DNA of 59,866 bases from Oscillospiraceae bacterium (GTDB lineage Bacteria; Bacillota; Clostridia; Oscillospirales; Ruminococcaceae). The translations under genes were made by a program, and so were the position numbers. The stretch is from contig JAFWVK010000058.1 in NCBI GenBank assembly GCA_017518255.1, positions 1 to 59,866 on the forward strand. Reading direction: 5' to 3'. The notes under the pieces are model-generated. The model was not told the DNA's origin and searched no databases. It saw nothing but the letters and a program-made list of their open reading frames with translations. Positions 25,101-33,454 of the stretch are shown piece by piece; position 1 is the first letter of the stretch; each line of letters starts with the position of its first letter.

Positions 25101-26003
25101 ATGAAATCCAAAAAAATGCTGACCCTGTTTTCCGCCTGCGTGCTGCTTGTGATGGGCGGATGCGGCGATAAAACTGCGATGCAGGCTGCTTCTCCGCAAA
25201 TTGAGGAGATCAGTGCTGCCGATACATCTTCCGATATCAGTACCGATGTGAGCGGAACGGAAATCATGACCGGCACGACCGCTCTTTCCGAAGATACGGA
25301 TACAACAACTGAAACCACTGCTGCCTCCGGAGAGCCTGTAACCGGCGAAACAGAGGAAACGCTGACCATCGGATTGCAGAAGAAAATCGAGCAGTGGGAC
25401 AAGGGCTGCGTGAATATGAATATCCGTTTCGATCAGATCGGCGGGCTTTCAGAGGAATTGGTGAAAGACGTTATCAAAATGGATCTGAAGATTTATCAGC
25501 AAAAATGCTGTGTGGATCTTGAAATGTACGGTTTTCAGTCACGGACGGTCTATGACGGGGAATATACCTATCAGATTGACGATGCCAGCAAGTGCTATTC
25601 CAAGACAAAATCCGAAACCATGCAGGAGACTGACTCTCAGGCAAATAATGCACTGAGTGATGTTTCGGCAGCGGATTTCGTCGAAAAGGGACAGGAAGCT
25701 TTGAACGGTATTCCGACGTTGTACGAGGAATTCAAAATGAAGGATTCCGACGGCAATAATGAAGATGTGAAGTTCTTCTACAACGACGAGGGGAATCTCA
25801 TCGGCTGCAAAATCAAGCAGTCCGACGGGCAGGAGGTTTTCTGCTGGTATACCATTTCCTATACGGAAACGGTTGACGAAAGCCTCTTTACGGCGCCTTC
25901 CGGATATACCGAAGTGTCATATGAGAAGATCATCGAGATTATGGCACAGGGCATGATGGGAATGCTGGACCAGATGATGGGAAGCGCGGACCTCAATGGG
26001 TAA
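25101..26003 (+). CDS. Lipoprotein of unknown function
   Basis: A 300-residue predicted lipoprotein with a signal peptide ending LVMGGC (residue about 20), a Thr/Ser/Glu-rich linker to about residue 90 and a beta-rich C-terminal domain (VDLEMYGFQSRTVYDGEYTYQID, KFFYNDEGNLIGCKI). The pattern resembles LolA/DUF6612-type lipoproteins that bind hydrophobic molecules, but the match is weak. AAAGGAG precedes the ATG at 25101. The next gene begins eight bases before this one ends, so the two are coupled. Confidence 0.65.
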   Translation: MKSKKMLTLFSACVLLVMGGCGDKTAMQAASPQIEEISAADTSSDISTDVSGTEIMTGTTALSEDTDTTTETTAASGEPVTGETEETLTIGLQKKIEQWDKGCVNMNIRFDQIGGLSEELVKDVIKMDLKIYQQKCCVDLEMYGFQSRTVYDGEYTYQIDDASKCYSKTKSETMQETDSQANNALSDVSAADFVEKGQEALNGIPTLYEEFKMKDSDGNNEDVKFFYNDEGNLIGCKIKQSDGQEVFCWYTISYTETVDESLFTAPSGYTEVSYEKIIEIMAQGMMGMLDQMMGSADLNG

Positions 26004-26877
26004 ACGATATACAAATCCGGAAAAAACAACTGCCGCACAGAAAGTAATCCGGCGGATCGGTCTCTGGTGCTTTGTGTTCCTGCTGCTTTTCACTGCTGCA
26101 TACGGCGCGAACAACCGGATTGAAGTTTCGGAGTATGTCTGTCAGTCGGGTGATCTGTCCTATTCATTTGACGGCTTCCGGATTGTTCATCTTTCCGATC
26201 TGCACAGCAAAACCTTTATTCAGGACAATGCCGGAATCATGCGTAAAATCCGCGAGCAGAATCCCGATATTATCGTGATGACCGGCGATATGATCGACTG
26301 CAGCAATCATACCGATATTCCGGCATCCGAAAAATTTATCCGTCAGGCGTCTGAAATTGCGCCGGTGTATTATGTGTTCGGCAACCATGAAAATCTGATT
26401 GATAAATCCGAAATCGAACCGTTCAAGGCGGCTGTCCGTGAGTGCGGGGCAATTCTGCTGGAAAATGAGCGGGTACAGATTTCATCCAGAACCGGGCAGA
26501 CAATCTCCCTGATCGGAATGGATGACAGCTCTTTACAGGCAAATCTGCTCGGAAAGCTCGCAGAGGAATCCGGCGATGATTTTCAGATTCTGCTTGCGCA
26601 TGAACCGCAGTATTTTGAGGAAAACTATGTCAGTGCAGGAGTTGACCTTGTGCTGTGCGGACATGCGCACGGCGGACAGTTCCGGATTCCGTTTACCCAT
26701 AAAGGAATCTGGGCGCCGGATCAGGGATTTTTCCCGGAAAAGACGGAAGGCTGTCTGCGGGACAGTGCAACGGGTGCGGAAATGATTATCAGCCGCGGGC
26801 TCGGAAACAGTGCGTTTCCGTTCAGGGCGTTTAATCATCCGGAAATCGTATGCGTAACACTCCGTGTCAGCGGCTGA
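25996..26877 (+). CDS. Membrane-anchored metallophosphoesterase (YkuE/YaeI type)
   Basis: A 293-residue protein with one N-terminal membrane helix (residues about 24-42) and a calcineurin-like phosphoesterase domain. The metal-binding motifs are all present: HLSDLH, VMTGDMID, GNHE, LLAHEP and CGHAHGGQ. The YkuE/YaeI group acts on membrane phospholipid headgroups or related phosphoesters outside the cell; the substrate here is unknown. The start overlaps the preceding lipoprotein gene by eight bases and lacks a strong ribosome site, in line with translational coupling. Confidence 0.88.
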   Translation: MGKRYTNPEKTTAAQKVIRRIGLWCFVFLLLFTAAYGANNRIEVSEYVCQSGDLSYSFDGFRIVHLSDLHSKTFIQDNAGIMRKIREQNPDIIVMTGDMIDCSNHTDIPASEKFIRQASEIAPVYYVFGNHENLIDKSEIEPFKAAVRECGAILLENERVQISSRTGQTISLIGMDDSSLQANLLGKLAEESGDDFQILLAHEPQYFEENYVSAGVDLVLCGHAHGGQFRIPFTHKGIWAPDQGFFPEKTEGCLRDSATGAEMIISRGLGNSAFPFRAFNHPEIVCVTLRVSG

Positions 26878-26901
26878 ACGGAACCATCAGAGGTGAAAGA
26901 T

Positions 26902-27921
26902 TTGAGAATTGCCTTGATTCTGACCGGCGGAACCATTTGCAGCAAAGCGGATGCAGACGGTGCCAGACGCAGCGATGTCGGGAATGCGCTGACGCTGCTG
27001 GAGCAGCATTATCGTTCGGCACACCCGTATTCCTCGGTAGAATTTACTGTGAAAACGCCGCTGAATAAGCTGAGCGAGGATCTGATGCCGGAGGACTGGT
27101 GCAAATTGCTGCGAACGGTCGCTGCGCTTTCGGAGGACATGCCTGACGGCATTATCATAGCACACGGAACAGATACATTGGAGCAGACGGCAGCAATGCT
27201 GTCTGCTGCTCTGTTTGGAATACCGGTTCCGGTTCTGCTTGTTTCGGCAATTGCCCCTTTGGATGACCCGCAGACAAACGGTCATGCGAATTTTGAAGCG
27301 GCAGTCAGATTGATTTGCAGGCATCTGGAGCCGGGTGTCTGGGCGGTTTTTGAGAATAGTGACGGCTGTATGTATCTGCACCGCGGTTTTGAACTGGAAC
27401 CTTGCAGGCATGAGAGCTACAGCTTTTTCAGCAAAGGAATGCAGCCGGTTTCCGATGTGCAGAATCCTCCTGAAAAAAAAGCAGCCTGCACAAAATGGCA
27501 GGCTGCCGGCTTGTATACAGACATTATTCCGGAAGTGCTGCGGATCGAGCCGTATAACGGCCTTTGCTATGACCGCTTTGATTTAACGGGTCTGTCCGCT
27601 GTTGTTCACGGAACCTATCATTCCGAAACGGCCAATGCATCCCTGTATTCGCCGTATGGAATGCATTCGCTGCTGGTTCGCTGTCAGGAGAACGGAATTC
27701 CCTGTTTTCTTGCACCGTGCAGTGAAGCGGTTCAGCAGTACGGTTCCGGATATGATCTGGTGCAGGCTGGTGCAATTCCTCTGGAGGGGATGCCGCTGCA
27801 TACGGCGTTCGGGTTTGTATGGGCGGTCTGTATGCAGGGGTATTCCGGCGAGAAAACAGCGGTTCGTGTCCGGCAGATCTATCAGTCACTGAAAAGCCGC
27901 TGCTTTCGCTGCTGCATATAG
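26902..27921 (+). CDS. Asparaginase-family amidohydrolase
   Basis: A 339-residue cytoplasmic protein of the L-asparaginase type I family. TGGTICS near the start supplies the first catalytic Thr, and HGTDTLEQTA (near residues 92-101) the second Thr-Asp pair. It would hydrolyse asparagine to aspartate and ammonia, or act on a related amide. The TTG at 26902 is preferred because AGAGGTGAA lies just upstream; GTG at 26893 would overlap that site. Its 3' end overlaps the convergent DUF4416 gene by about 40 bases. The C-terminus is Cys-rich (RCFRCCI). Confidence 0.82.
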   Translation: MRIALILTGGTICSKADADGARRSDVGNALTLLEQHYRSAHPYSSVEFTVKTPLNKLSEDLMPEDWCKLLRTVAALSEDMPDGIIIAHGTDTLEQTAAMLSAALFGIPVPVLLVSAIAPLDDPQTNGHANFEAAVRLICRHLEPGVWAVFENSDGCMYLHRGFELEPCRHESYSFFSKGMQPVSDVQNPPEKKAACTKWQAAGLYTDIIPEVLRIEPYNGLCYDRFDLTGLSAVVHGTYHSETANASLYSPYGMHSLLVRCQENGIPCFLAPCSEAVQQYGSGYDLVQAGAIPLEGMPLHTAFGFVWAVCMQGYSGEKTAVRVRQIYQSLKSRCFRCCI

Positions 27922-28424
27922 ATTTTCCGGACTTCTGACAGGAACGCCTGAACAGCCGGTGTCTTGAAATCCATATAGGTCCACGGAAACGGATTCCATG
28001 CACCTCTTGCATAAAACAGGGTCAGTTCTGCATAGATTCCCGAAGAAAGCGGGATGCGGTGACCGGCGTTTTTGGTCGTGGCAAGCGTCAGCCTTCCCGG
28101 ACTGATAAAGCCCGGATCCAGATTGATGCATCGGTTTCCGGACCGTGCGTTTTCCTGTTCTATTGCATTTGTCCGGATTTTGATGTCCGCCAGTTCGGCG
28201 GGATTGCGGCATTCCGCAAAAGAAACCAGCTTCCGGAAAACTGTTCCGTTCATTTCTTTGTCATAGTACGGAGAGATTTCGGAAAAACAGTATGATTCGG
28301 ACTCCGCATCCGTTTCGCCGCAGAATTGCCGGAGCTGTAAGAGAGCGCGTTCTGCATCGGCTTCATCGGTATATAAAACGGCACAAATCAGTTTTTCCGG
28401 TTCAAAGGCTGCTGCTGTTCCCAT
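27882..28424 (-). CDS. DUF4416 family protein
   Basis: A 180-residue protein matching DUF4416 along its full length: EPEKLICAVLYTDE at the start, ESYCFSEISPYYDKEMNG, ADIKIRTNAIE, the very conserved RCINLDPGFISPGRLTLATTK, GIYAELTLFYARG and PWTYMDF. The family is widespread in anaerobes and uncharacterised. GAAAAAGGAG precedes the ATG. Its last 40 bases run antisense to the end of the asparaginase gene. Confidence 0.88.
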   Translation of the reverse strand: MGTAAAFEPEKLICAVLYTDEADAERALLQLRQFCGETDAESESYCFSEISPYYDKEMNGTVFRKLVSFAECRNPAELADIKIRTNAIEQENARSGNRCINLDPGFISPGRLTLATTKNAGHRIPLSSGIYAELTLFYARGAWNPFPWTYMDFKTPAVQAFLSEVRKIYMQQRKQRLFSD

Positions 28425-28506
28425 TGTTCATTCTCCTTTTTCGCAGTATATGCATATGATATCACGGAAGGCATTGATTGTCAAGTCTTACGAAGGCGGT
28501 GTGTTC

Positions 28507-28686
28507 ATGAAAGAGTATAAAATCGTCGAGATTGAGCGAAAGTATCTCAAAGAGGATTATTCGTTTGCGGAGGCGGCGATGAATCAGGAAGAAACGGCAG
28601 GCTGGCATGTGGTCTGTGTCTCCTTTGATACTGCAAAGGATATGCGGGGGAATATGGTTATCACCTTCAGCCGTGAAAGGAATTGA
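28507..28686 (+). CDS. DUF4177-like small protein
   Basis: A 59-residue protein starting MKEYKIVEI with a central AGWHVVCV and a closing MVITFSRE, the shape of DUF4177 proteins (EYKVV...GWEVV...VIFER). Function unknown. AAGGCGGTG precedes the ATG. It ends one base before the endonuclease III start codon, so the two are probably one transcript. Confidence 0.7.
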   Translation: MKEYKIVEIERKYLKEDYSFAEAAMNQEETAGWHVVCVSFDTAKDMRGNMVITFSRERN

Positions 28687-28687
28687 A

Positions 28688-29350
28688 ATGAAACTGAAAG
28701 AAAAGGCGGTTCTCATCTGCGATCTGCTGGATGAACTGTATCCGGATGCAGTCTGTTCGCTGCAATATGACGAGCCTTATCAACTGATGATTGCCACGCG
28801 GCTTTCCGCGCAGTGTACGGATGCGCGCGTGAATCTTGTGACGCCGGAGCTGTTCGCGAAATTTCCGACCCTTTCCGCTTTTGCGGATGCCGATCTGATT
28901 GAACTCGAAGAAGCGGTAAAGCCCTGCGGATTTTACCGCGCAAAGGCGAAGAGCATTAAGGAAATGTGTCAGCGTGTGCGCGATGTTTACGGCGGAAAGG
29001 TTCCCGACCGGATGGAGGATTTGCTGACGCTTTCGGGCATCGGCAGAAAAACCGCGAATCTTCTGCTCGGAGATGTATACGGTCAGACGGCGGTCGTGAC
29101 GGATACACACTGCATCCGTATTTCCGGCAGACTGGGACTGACAAAGCGCCATGCGCCGGAACAGGTTGAGGCGGATCTGCGAAAGGTGCTTCCGCCGGCG
29201 CGTTCCTCGCGATTCTGTCATCAGATTGTGCATTTCGGCAGAGATGTCTGTACGGCACGGAATCCGAAATGTGAGGATTGTGCGCTGAAGACATACTGCG
29301 TTAATCCGTCGTTTACCAAAATCGAAAAAAAATCTTCAAAAAAGACTTGA
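28688..29350 (+). CDS. nth: Endonuclease III
   Basis: A 220-residue base-excision repair enzyme: DNA glycosylase/AP lyase for oxidised pyrimidines. The helix-hairpin-helix LSGIGRKTA carries the catalytic Lys121, and TDTH carries the catalytic Asp139. The C-terminal [4Fe-4S] motif C-x6-C-x2-C-x5-C is intact (CTARNPKCEDCALKTYC). A GGAATTG sequence lies just upstream of the ATG at 28688. It is of normal length for the family. Confidence 0.96.
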   Translation: MKLKEKAVLICDLLDELYPDAVCSLQYDEPYQLMIATRLSAQCTDARVNLVTPELFAKFPTLSAFADADLIELEEAVKPCGFYRAKAKSIKEMCQRVRDVYGGKVPDRMEDLLTLSGIGRKTANLLLGDVYGQTAVVTDTHCIRISGRLGLTKRHAPEQVEADLRKVLPPARSSRFCHQIVHFGRDVCTARNPKCEDCALKTYCVNPSFTKIEKKSSKKT

Positions 29351-29375
29351 CAAACAATTATTTTTGTGCTATAAT
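29347..29375 (+). promoter_or_regulatory. Promoter of the T-box leader
   Basis: TTGACA (29347-29352) and TATAAT (29370-29375) with a 17-base spacer. The -35 overlaps the end of the nth gene. Transcription would start near 29382, just before the T-box Stem I. Confidence 0.88.
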
Positions 29376-29381
29376 CGGCGC

Positions 29382-29656
29382 ATAGGCTGTGAGGAAGACA
29401 CACACAGATTTGCCAATGTGTGCAGAGAGCTGACGCTTGGTGAAAGTCAGTCATATGCAGATTTGTGCATCCCTTCTGAGCCGGAAGTCCGAAAAGTGTT
29501 TGAGTAGGATTTCCCGTGATGCTGCGTTAAGGTAAAGGGCTTGATGGAGTCCGTTGAGTGGTGCAACGCAATAGCGGCACAATTTGAGTGGTACCGCGGG
29601 TATTCAGAAATGATGCTCGTCTCAAAGACTGATGCTTTGAGGCGGGCTTTTTTATT
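29382..29656 (+). ncRNA. T-box riboswitch, probable specifier AUC (isoleucine)
   Basis: A complete transcriptional T-box leader. Stem I closes with GGCU/AGCC (29385-29388, 29479-29482), a K-turn, GAAG/CUUC, then CACAGAUUUGC pairing with GCAGAUUUGUG (29403-29413, 29457-29467), an AGAGAG bulge and a CUGAC/GUCAG tip with loop GCUUGGUGAAA. The T-box core GAGUGGUACCGCGG is at 29586-29599; UGGU matches a tRNA with discriminator A, as in tRNA-Ile. The terminator is GCUCGUCUCAAAG with CUUUGAGGCGGGC and U6 (29615-29653). In my fold the loop strand opposite ACACA is CAUCC, and by spacing to GAGCC the specifier is AUC at 29469-29471. The usual AGUA/GAA loop sequences are absent, so the codon is less sure than the T-box itself. 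Confidence 0.93.
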
Positions 29657-29675
29657 TTTGTAAAAAGGAGAGATT

Positions 29676-32015
29676 ATGATGAGCGAGCAGATGAATTTGC
29701 AGAATGCAGAAACCAGAATCAAAGAGGTCGCAGAGCGAATTGCACGCCTGCGCGAAGACCTCGGCATTTCGGTTGAGGAAATGGCAGCCCATACAGATTA
29801 CTCGGTGGAAGACTACAAGAAGTTTGAATCCGGTGAAAAGGATTTCAGCTTTACATTTATTTATAAATGTGCGAATGTATTTCATGTGGAAATTTCCGAT
29901 CTGATGGAGGGCAGCAGCCCGGAACTGAGCGGCTATACCGTGACCAGAAAAGGCGAGGGTGTCCCGATTGTCCGCAGAGAGGGCTTTGTTTACAACCGCC
30001 TTGCCGCGAAATTTAAGAACAAAACAGTTGAGCCGTTTCATGTTGTAATTCCGTATTCTGAGGAGGCGCTCTCCAAGCCGCTGCATCTGGCAAGCCATGC
30101 CGGTCAGGAAATGGACATTGTCATCAAGGGAACGCTGCGGATGATCGTCGGCTCACATTCCGAGATTCTGCATGAGGGCGACTGCATCTACTATGACAGC
30201 TCCATGCCGCATGATGAGGTTGCGCTCGGAGGAGAGGACTGCGAAATCTATGCATTTGTCATGGCACCGCACGGTACAAGCGGCATGTCGGAATATCATG
30301 AGCATGTCGCGGAGCATCACTCGACCAATGTGGACAAAGCAGGACTGATGCACCCTGTTGCGGAAAAGTTTGTGACCTGCGAGACAAATGAAGAGGGTGT
30401 TCTGAGCGCCGTGCATTTCCGGCATCAGGATGAATTCAATTTTGCATATGACATTGTGGATGCAATGGCGGAAAAATGTCCGGATAAGACCGCAATGATC
30501 TATGTTGATGTCAACCATAAGGAACGGAGATTTACATTCAGGGATATCAAGCGCTATTCCTGTCAGACTGCAAATTATTTCAAGTCGCTCGGCATTAAAA
30601 AGGGCGATCGCGTGATGCTCGTCCTGAAGCGGCATTATCAGTTCTGGTTCTCCATCCTTGCGCTGCACCGCATCGGCGCACTGGTCATTCCTGCATCCAA
30701 CATGCTCAAAAAACATGACTTTGAATACCGCTTCAATTCTGCTGAGGTTTCTGCGATTGTCTGTACCGCGGACGGCGATGTTGCAAACGAGGTCGATCTT
30801 GCCTGCGCAAACTGCCCCTCGCTGAAAACAAAAGTGCTTGTGAACGGTCAGCGCGACGGCTGGCATGATTTTAATGCGGAGCTTCCGGCTTACAGCACAC
30901 ATTTTGAGCGCACTGCCGAAACGCCCTGCGGCACCGAACCGATGCTGATTTTCTTCAGTTCCGGTACCTCCGGCAATCCGAAGCTTGTGCTGCACAGTTA
31001 TCAGTACCCGCTCGGCCATTATGTCACCGCCCGTTACTGGCAGAATGCCGATCCGAACGGTCTGCATTTTACTATCTCCGATACCGGCTGGGGCAAGGCG
31101 CTCTGGGGTAAGCTTTACGGTCAGTGGATGTGCGAATCCGCAGTGTTTGTATATGATTTCGACCGCTTCCATGCGGATGACATTCTGCCGATGTTCAAGA
31201 AATACCATGTCACAACCTTCTGTGCGCCGCCTACCATGTACCGTTTCTTTATCAAGGAGGATCTTGCGAGATATGACCTTTCCTCCCTGAAATATGCCTG
31301 TATCGCAGGTGAGGCGCTGAATCCGGAGGTGTTCCACCAGTTCTACCGTGCAACGGGCATCAAGCTGATGGAAGGTTTCGGACAGACTGAAACAACGCTT
31401 TCCATTGCAAATGTTGTCGGCATGGAACCGAAGCCCGGCAGCATGGGCAAGCCGAATCCGCAGTATGATGTGCAGGTGCTTCTGCCGGACGGTACGCCTG
31501 CCGGTGTCGGTGAAACCGGCGAAATCTGCATCAGACTCAAGGAGGAGGGCGTTCCGGGCCTTGCCCTCTGTTACTACGGCGATGAGGAAACAACTGCCGA
31601 AACATGGCGCAACGGCTATTATCATACCGGTGATACCGCATGGGTTGATGAGGACGGCTATTTCTGGTATGTCGGCAGAGTTGACGATGTCATCAAGTCC
31701 TCCGGCTACCGCATCGGACCGTTTGAAATTGAAAGTGTTCTCATGGAGCTTCCGTATGTGCTGGAATGTGCCGTAACCGGCGTGCCGGATGAAATCCGCG
31801 GTCAGGTTGTCAAAGCGACGATTGTGCTGACAAAGGGCACTGTTCCGTCAGATCAGCTTGTCAAGGATATTCAGGAGTATGTCAAAAAAGGAACTGCTCC
31901 GTATAAATATCCGCGTGTCGTGGAGTTTGTTGACGAACTCCCGAAAACCGTTGGCAGCGGCAAAATCCGCCGCGCAGAGATCCGTGCAAAGGATCTCGAA
32001 AAATATAAGAAATAA
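29676..32015 (+). CDS. XRE-cupin-acyl-CoA synthetase fusion
   Basis: A 779-residue three-part protein. Residues about 10-70 are an XRE helix-turn-helix (ARLREDLGISVEEMAAHTDYSVEDYKKFESGE). Residues about 110-200 form a cupin (GQEMDIVIKGTLRMIVG, LHEGDCIYYDSSMPHDE). Residues about 250-779 form an AMP-forming acyl-CoA synthetase of the medium-chain type, with the P-loop FFSSGTSGNPK, GFGQTET, YHTGDTA and the C-terminal catalytic-lysine motif GSGKIRR. It activates a carboxylic acid to its CoA ester. AAGGAGA precedes the ATG. It stands alone behind a T-box, so its expression responds to an uncharged tRNA. The acid is not shown by sequence; a branched-chain acid is inferred. Confidence 0.92.
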   Translation: MMSEQMNLQNAETRIKEVAERIARLREDLGISVEEMAAHTDYSVEDYKKFESGEKDFSFTFIYKCANVFHVEISDLMEGSSPELSGYTVTRKGEGVPIVRREGFVYNRLAAKFKNKTVEPFHVVIPYSEEALSKPLHLASHAGQEMDIVIKGTLRMIVGSHSEILHEGDCIYYDSSMPHDEVALGGEDCEIYAFVMAPHGTSGMSEYHEHVAEHHSTNVDKAGLMHPVAEKFVTCETNEEGVLSAVHFRHQDEFNFAYDIVDAMAEKCPDKTAMIYVDVNHKERRFTFRDIKRYSCQTANYFKSLGIKKGDRVMLVLKRHYQFWFSILALHRIGALVIPASNMLKKHDFEYRFNSAEVSAIVCTADGDVANEVDLACANCPSLKTKVLVNGQRDGWHDFNAELPAYSTHFERTAETPCGTEPMLIFFSSGTSGNPKLVLHSYQYPLGHYVTARYWQNADPNGLHFTISDTGWGKALWGKLYGQWMCESAVFVYDFDRFHADDILPMFKKYHVTTFCAPPTMYRFFIKEDLARYDLSSLKYACIAGEALNPEVFHQFYRATGIKLMEGFGQTETTLSIANVVGMEPKPGSMGKPNPQYDVQVLLPDGTPAGVGETGEICIRLKEEGVPGLALCYYGDEETTAETWRNGYYHTGDTAWVDEDGYFWYVGRVDDVIKSSGYRIGPFEIESVLMELPYVLECAVTGVPDEIRGQVVKATIVLTKGTVPSDQLVKDIQEYVKKGTAPYKYPRVVEFVDELPKTVGSGKIRRAEIRAKDLEKYKK

Positions 32016-32022
32016 GAAAAAA

Positions 32023-32058
32023 CGGGGAAGGAAATCAGGCGGTTTCCTTCCCTGTTTA
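32023..32058 (+). terminator. Terminator of the synthetase gene
   Basis: GGGAAGGAAA with TTTCCTTCCC (32025-32034, 32043-32052), eight-base loop, followed by TGTTTAT. Confidence 0.75.
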
Positions 32059-32120
32059 TCAGTATTTCGCACTGCTTTTCAAAAAAGCTGCTATTTAACG
32101 TATCTATCGCTGAAATTTAC

Positions 32121-32149
32121 TTGACAATTATAGTGAGATATGCTATAAT
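32121..32149 (+). promoter_or_regulatory. Promoter of the DUF6465-like gene
   Basis: TTGACA (32121-32126) and TATAAT (32144-32149) with a 17-base spacer. Confidence 0.85.
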
Positions 32150-32194
32150 ATAGGGGCGGAAAACCGCAAATATAATTGAGAGGATGTTGTTCCG

Positions 32195-32446
32195 ATGGCT
32201 GAAAAAGCCGCCGCAAAGGCAAAGCCGGCAGCAACGAAAGCTGAACCGGTCATTAAAACAATCCTGCAGATTGACGGCAAGGATTACGATGTAAGCACAG
32301 TTGCTGCGGATGCACTGAAAGCTTATAAGTCTGAGCACAAGAGAAAAGTTGTAAAAGAATTTGTTGTTTATGTTAAACCTGAAGAGAACGCTGCATACTA
32401 CACCGTAAACGGTGAGGGCGATGACAGCTTTAAGGTTGGTCTGTAA
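32195..32446 (+). CDS. DUF6465-like small protein
   Basis: An 83-residue protein. The first 20 or so residues are an Ala/Lys-rich tail (AEKAAAKAKPAATKAEP), followed by a compact domain (ILQIDGKDYDVSTVAADALKAYKSEH, then VVYVKPEENAAYYTVNGEGD). This is the pattern of the DUF6465 family of short Clostridial proteins with basic Ala/Lys tails. Function unknown. It has its own promoter and terminator. The basic tail could bind nucleic acid, but this is only a guess. Confidence 0.75.
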   Translation: MAEKAAAKAKPAATKAEPVIKTILQIDGKDYDVSTVAADALKAYKSEHKRKVVKEFVVYVKPEENAAYYTVNGEGDDSFKVGL

Positions 32447-32456
32447 TTTGTTTTTG

Positions 32457-32497
32457 AAAAAGCGGGCATCTTTTCGGTAAGATGCCCGCTTTTTATT
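32457..32497 (+). terminator. Terminator
   Basis: Strong hairpin, AAAAAGCGGGCATCTT with AAGATGCCCGCTTTTT, followed by ATTT. It is symmetrical enough to work in both directions. Confidence 0.88.
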
Positions 32498-32522
32498 TCA
32501 TATTGAGACGGAGGAGAATCTC

Positions 32523-33365
32523 ATGAGGGAAATACAAGCGTCTGAAATCCGGAAGGCTATCAGGGATTTGTGTATCAAGGCGAATAAAGTGCTGCCGGAA
32601 TCACTGGAGCAGTGTATCCGTGCAGGAGAGGAAAAGGAACAGTCCTCCGCCGGAAAAAGTGTGTTTCAGGATTTGTGTGCAAATCTGGATGCCGCGAAGG
32701 AAACCGGACTGCCGATTTGTCAGGATACCGGAATGGCAGTGATTTTCATGCAGATTGGTCAGGATGTGCATATTGCCGGCGGTGACCTGCGTGAAGCAGT
32801 GAATCAGGGGGTTGCAGACGGTTATCTGGAAGGCTATCTCCGCTGCTCGGTTGTCAGCGATCCGCTGGAAAGAGTTAATACCGGAAACAATACGCCCGCT
32901 GTGCTGCATCCGGAGATTGTTCCGGGAGAGAATATCAGAATTGATGTCTGTCCCAAAGGATTCGGAAGTGAAAATATGAGTGCAGTCAGAATGTTTACAC
33001 CCGCCGCCTCGAAAGAAGATATCATCGGATTTGTAACGGATACCGTTGCGAAAGCCGGAAGCAATCCCTGTCCGCCGATTGTGGTCGGTGTCGGCATCGG
33101 CGGTGATTTTGAGCAGTGTGCACTGCTTGCGAAAAAAGCGCTTTGCAGAGATGTTTCCGTCCGGAATCCGAAGCCGTTATATGCGGAGCTGGAGCAGTCA
33201 ATGCTCGAATCCGTGAACCGCCTCGGTATCGGACCGCAGGGCTTCGGCGGAACGGTTACCGCGCTGGCTGTCAATATTGAACAGGGCGCAACACATATTG
33301 CCGGTCTGCCTGTCGCCGTAAATGTCGGCTGCCATGTGACACGCCATGCCAGTATTATTCTTTAA
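32523..33365 (+). CDS. Class I fumarate hydratase, alpha subunit
   Basis: A 280-residue iron-sulfur hydro-lyase subunit. It contains the family signatures PICQDTG (a cluster cysteine near residue 67), KGFGSENMS, GIGGDFEQC and GIGPQGFGG. The two-subunit class I fumarases and tartrate dehydratases hydrate fumarate to malate with a [4Fe-4S] cluster. The beta subunit usually follows directly; here the next gene is an unrelated YbjN-like gene, so the partner must be elsewhere. CGGAGGAG precedes the ATG. The L(+)-tartrate dehydratase alpha subunit is an alternative reading. Confidence 0.88.
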   Translation: MREIQASEIRKAIRDLCIKANKVLPESLEQCIRAGEEKEQSSAGKSVFQDLCANLDAAKETGLPICQDTGMAVIFMQIGQDVHIAGGDLREAVNQGVADGYLEGYLRCSVVSDPLERVNTGNNTPAVLHPEIVPGENIRIDVCPKGFGSENMSAVRMFTPAASKEDIIGFVTDTVAKAGSNPCPPIVVGVGIGGDFEQCALLAKKALCRDVSVRNPKPLYAELEQSMLESVNRLGIGPQGFGGTVTALAVNIEQGATHIAGLPVAVNVGCHVTRHASIIL

Positions 33366-33391
33366 CCATTGGTAATTATTTTCATGAAAAC

Positions 33392-33420
33392 TTGACAAAC
33401 CGGAAGAAATATGGTATAAT
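33392..33420 (+). promoter_or_regulatory. Promoter of the YbjN-like gene cluster
   Basis: TTGACA (33392-33397) and TATAAT (33415-33420) with a 17-base spacer, 35 bases upstream of the gene. Confidence 0.85.
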
Positions 33421-33454
33421 ATACCCAATAAAGACTAGTGGGGAGGGATTCCCG

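Noticed and set aside
29553..29576. GAGTGGTGCAACGC, which resembles a second T-box core
   Set aside because: It lacks the ACCGCGG part and has no terminator of its own; it belongs to the region before the antiterminator of the single T-box.
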